From Histomonas meleagridis (Eukaryota > Parabasalia > Tritrichomonadida > Dientamoebidae), in contig WSYJ01000022.1 in NCBI GenBank assembly GCA_020186115.1, positions 1 through 28,827 of the forward strand: a stretch of DNA of 28,827 bases, written 5' to 3'. Shown here piece by piece: positions 28,082 through 28,827 of this stretch (positions within the stretch are counted from its first letter, which is position 1; every line of letters begins with the position of its first letter). A program made the position numbers and the translations under genes. The notes under the pieces were generated by a model, which made no database searches, had not been told where the DNA came from, and saw only the letters and a list, made by a program, of their open reading frames with translations.

Positions 28082-28827
28082 ATGTTTAGTATTGAGAATG
28101 CTACGAAAGGAATAAAAACTAATGTTGTTGCTGCTCCTGAAATAATTGATAAAGATGATCTAGAAGAAGTTTTAGAAAATTATTCTACAAATGACCAAAT
28201 AACAGAAAAACTTAATACTATAACTTCGATTACATTACCTCAATTATATTATAACAAATCACAATCAGATGAAAAATATTCTACAAAAAGTCATACTCAT
28301 AATACAATAAATAATGATTTAACAGTAAATGGGAATGTACAAGTTACTTCATTAAATGGTTTTCAATTGTCAACAGCAGAAGGTGGTAAATGGGATACAA
28401 AATTAAATGTACCATCTATTTATTACATTAAAAGATGACGGTGTTGTAGAAGTTGGTCAATATATTGATATGCATAATAATGCAGATTATGATAAAGATA
28501 ATACATGGCGAATTACTGCTAATACTAATTCATTAGATTTTAAATCAAAAACTGGTTCATTATTAAGTTTTGGATATAATGGTAATATTATATGTACAAC
28601 TATTAATATTTTAGATACAACTAAGATATCTTTAAATGATCATAATCATGATGCGATTTATGCTAAAAAAGATCATGAACATACAAATTATGCTTCATCA
28701 GAACATACACATAGTTATAATGATTTAAATGATAAACCTGCAACATTTCCACCTTCAGAACATACACATACGGAGTATGCTTTAAAAGATCATAATCATG
28801 ATACAAAATATGCTGCAACAAAACATA
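28082..28827 (+). pseudogene. Phage-tail-fibre-like Polinton protein, one frameshift, truncated by window end
   Basis: Starts MFSIENATKGIKTNVV. Residues about 28-50 are acidic and helical. From about residue 60 there are repeats with H-x-H: YSTKSHTHNT, and further on DHNHDAIYAKKDHEHTNYAS, SEHTHSYNDLNDKP, SEHTHTEYALKDHNHD. A central block VGQYIDMHNNADYDKD with TWRI resembles the YIDFH segment of bacteriophage tail-fibre proteins, and YNDLNDKP matches their linker repeats. In T4 gp37 the H-x-H repeats bind iron in a trimeric shaft. So this is a candidate trimeric attachment fibre. A shift near 28414-28438 ends the first frame in a stop; the next frame stays open to the window end at 28827. Confidence 0.65.

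Overview
This AT-rich, gene-poor window looks like a transposon-packed stretch of a protist nuclear genome. A parabasalid (Tritrichomonas/Trichomonas-like) is my best inference. The reasons are intron-free genes, a candidate TCA(+1)Y(T/A) initiator with a very short leader at the one host gene, and the combination of Polinton/Maverick, mariner, Tc1, MULE, pogo-like and PIF1-like helicase fragments known to be abundant in trichomonads. Nothing looks bacterial: there are no operons, Shine-Dalgarno sites or tRNA/rRNA genes. The host assignment was not tested by a search.

Layout. Positions 463-2284: a pogo/CENP-B-type DNA transposon (528-2181) with TA target duplication, matching terminal repeats and an open transposase frame, inserted in a 22-bp tandem repeat. 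Positions 2962-3888: the only convincing host gene, a presenilin-fold signal peptide peptidase. Positions 4389-7275: a decayed PIF1-like helicase abutting a Polinton fragment (packaging ATPase, a structural-type gene X and a divergent small gene). Positions 7349-10470: a small chromodomain-like ORF, a Tc1 relic and a MULE relic. Positions 11534-13019: a cassette bounded by 62-bp direct repeats, holding a broken CRESS-DNA-virus-like capsid gene convergent with a second small chromodomain gene and a set of stem-loops.

Positions 13019-25621: a giant inverted repeat with near-identical arms of about 2.23 kb. Each arm carries a 0.5-kb terminal-inverted-repeat element encoding a tyrosine-recombinase-like N-terminal domain, a 24-bp-stem hairpin, AT minisatellites and the 5' part of a MULE transposase. 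Arm 1 is split by a 5.3-kb mariner-ended composite (15178-20492) that contains a DDE transposase gene with a Myb/SANT-like domain and a second mariner. Arm 2 preserves the empty target site. The spacer between arms holds the rest of the MULE gene, a 1.4-kb element with 39-bp terminal repeats encoding a double zinc-knuckle protein, and a 114-nt poly-T tract.

Positions 25614-28827: a second Polinton fragment with genes Y and X on the minus strand, a GC-rich cluster of three hairpins, then on the plus strand a small gene and a phage-tail-fibre-like gene with H-x-H repeats, running off the window end.

Most mobile genes carry one to three frameshifts or stops. Decay is the simplest reading, but several shifts lie in homopolymers, so residual assembly error is a live alternative for the Polinton genes. 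The window reads as a graveyard and nest of elements around one host gene, not as a set of cooperating genes.
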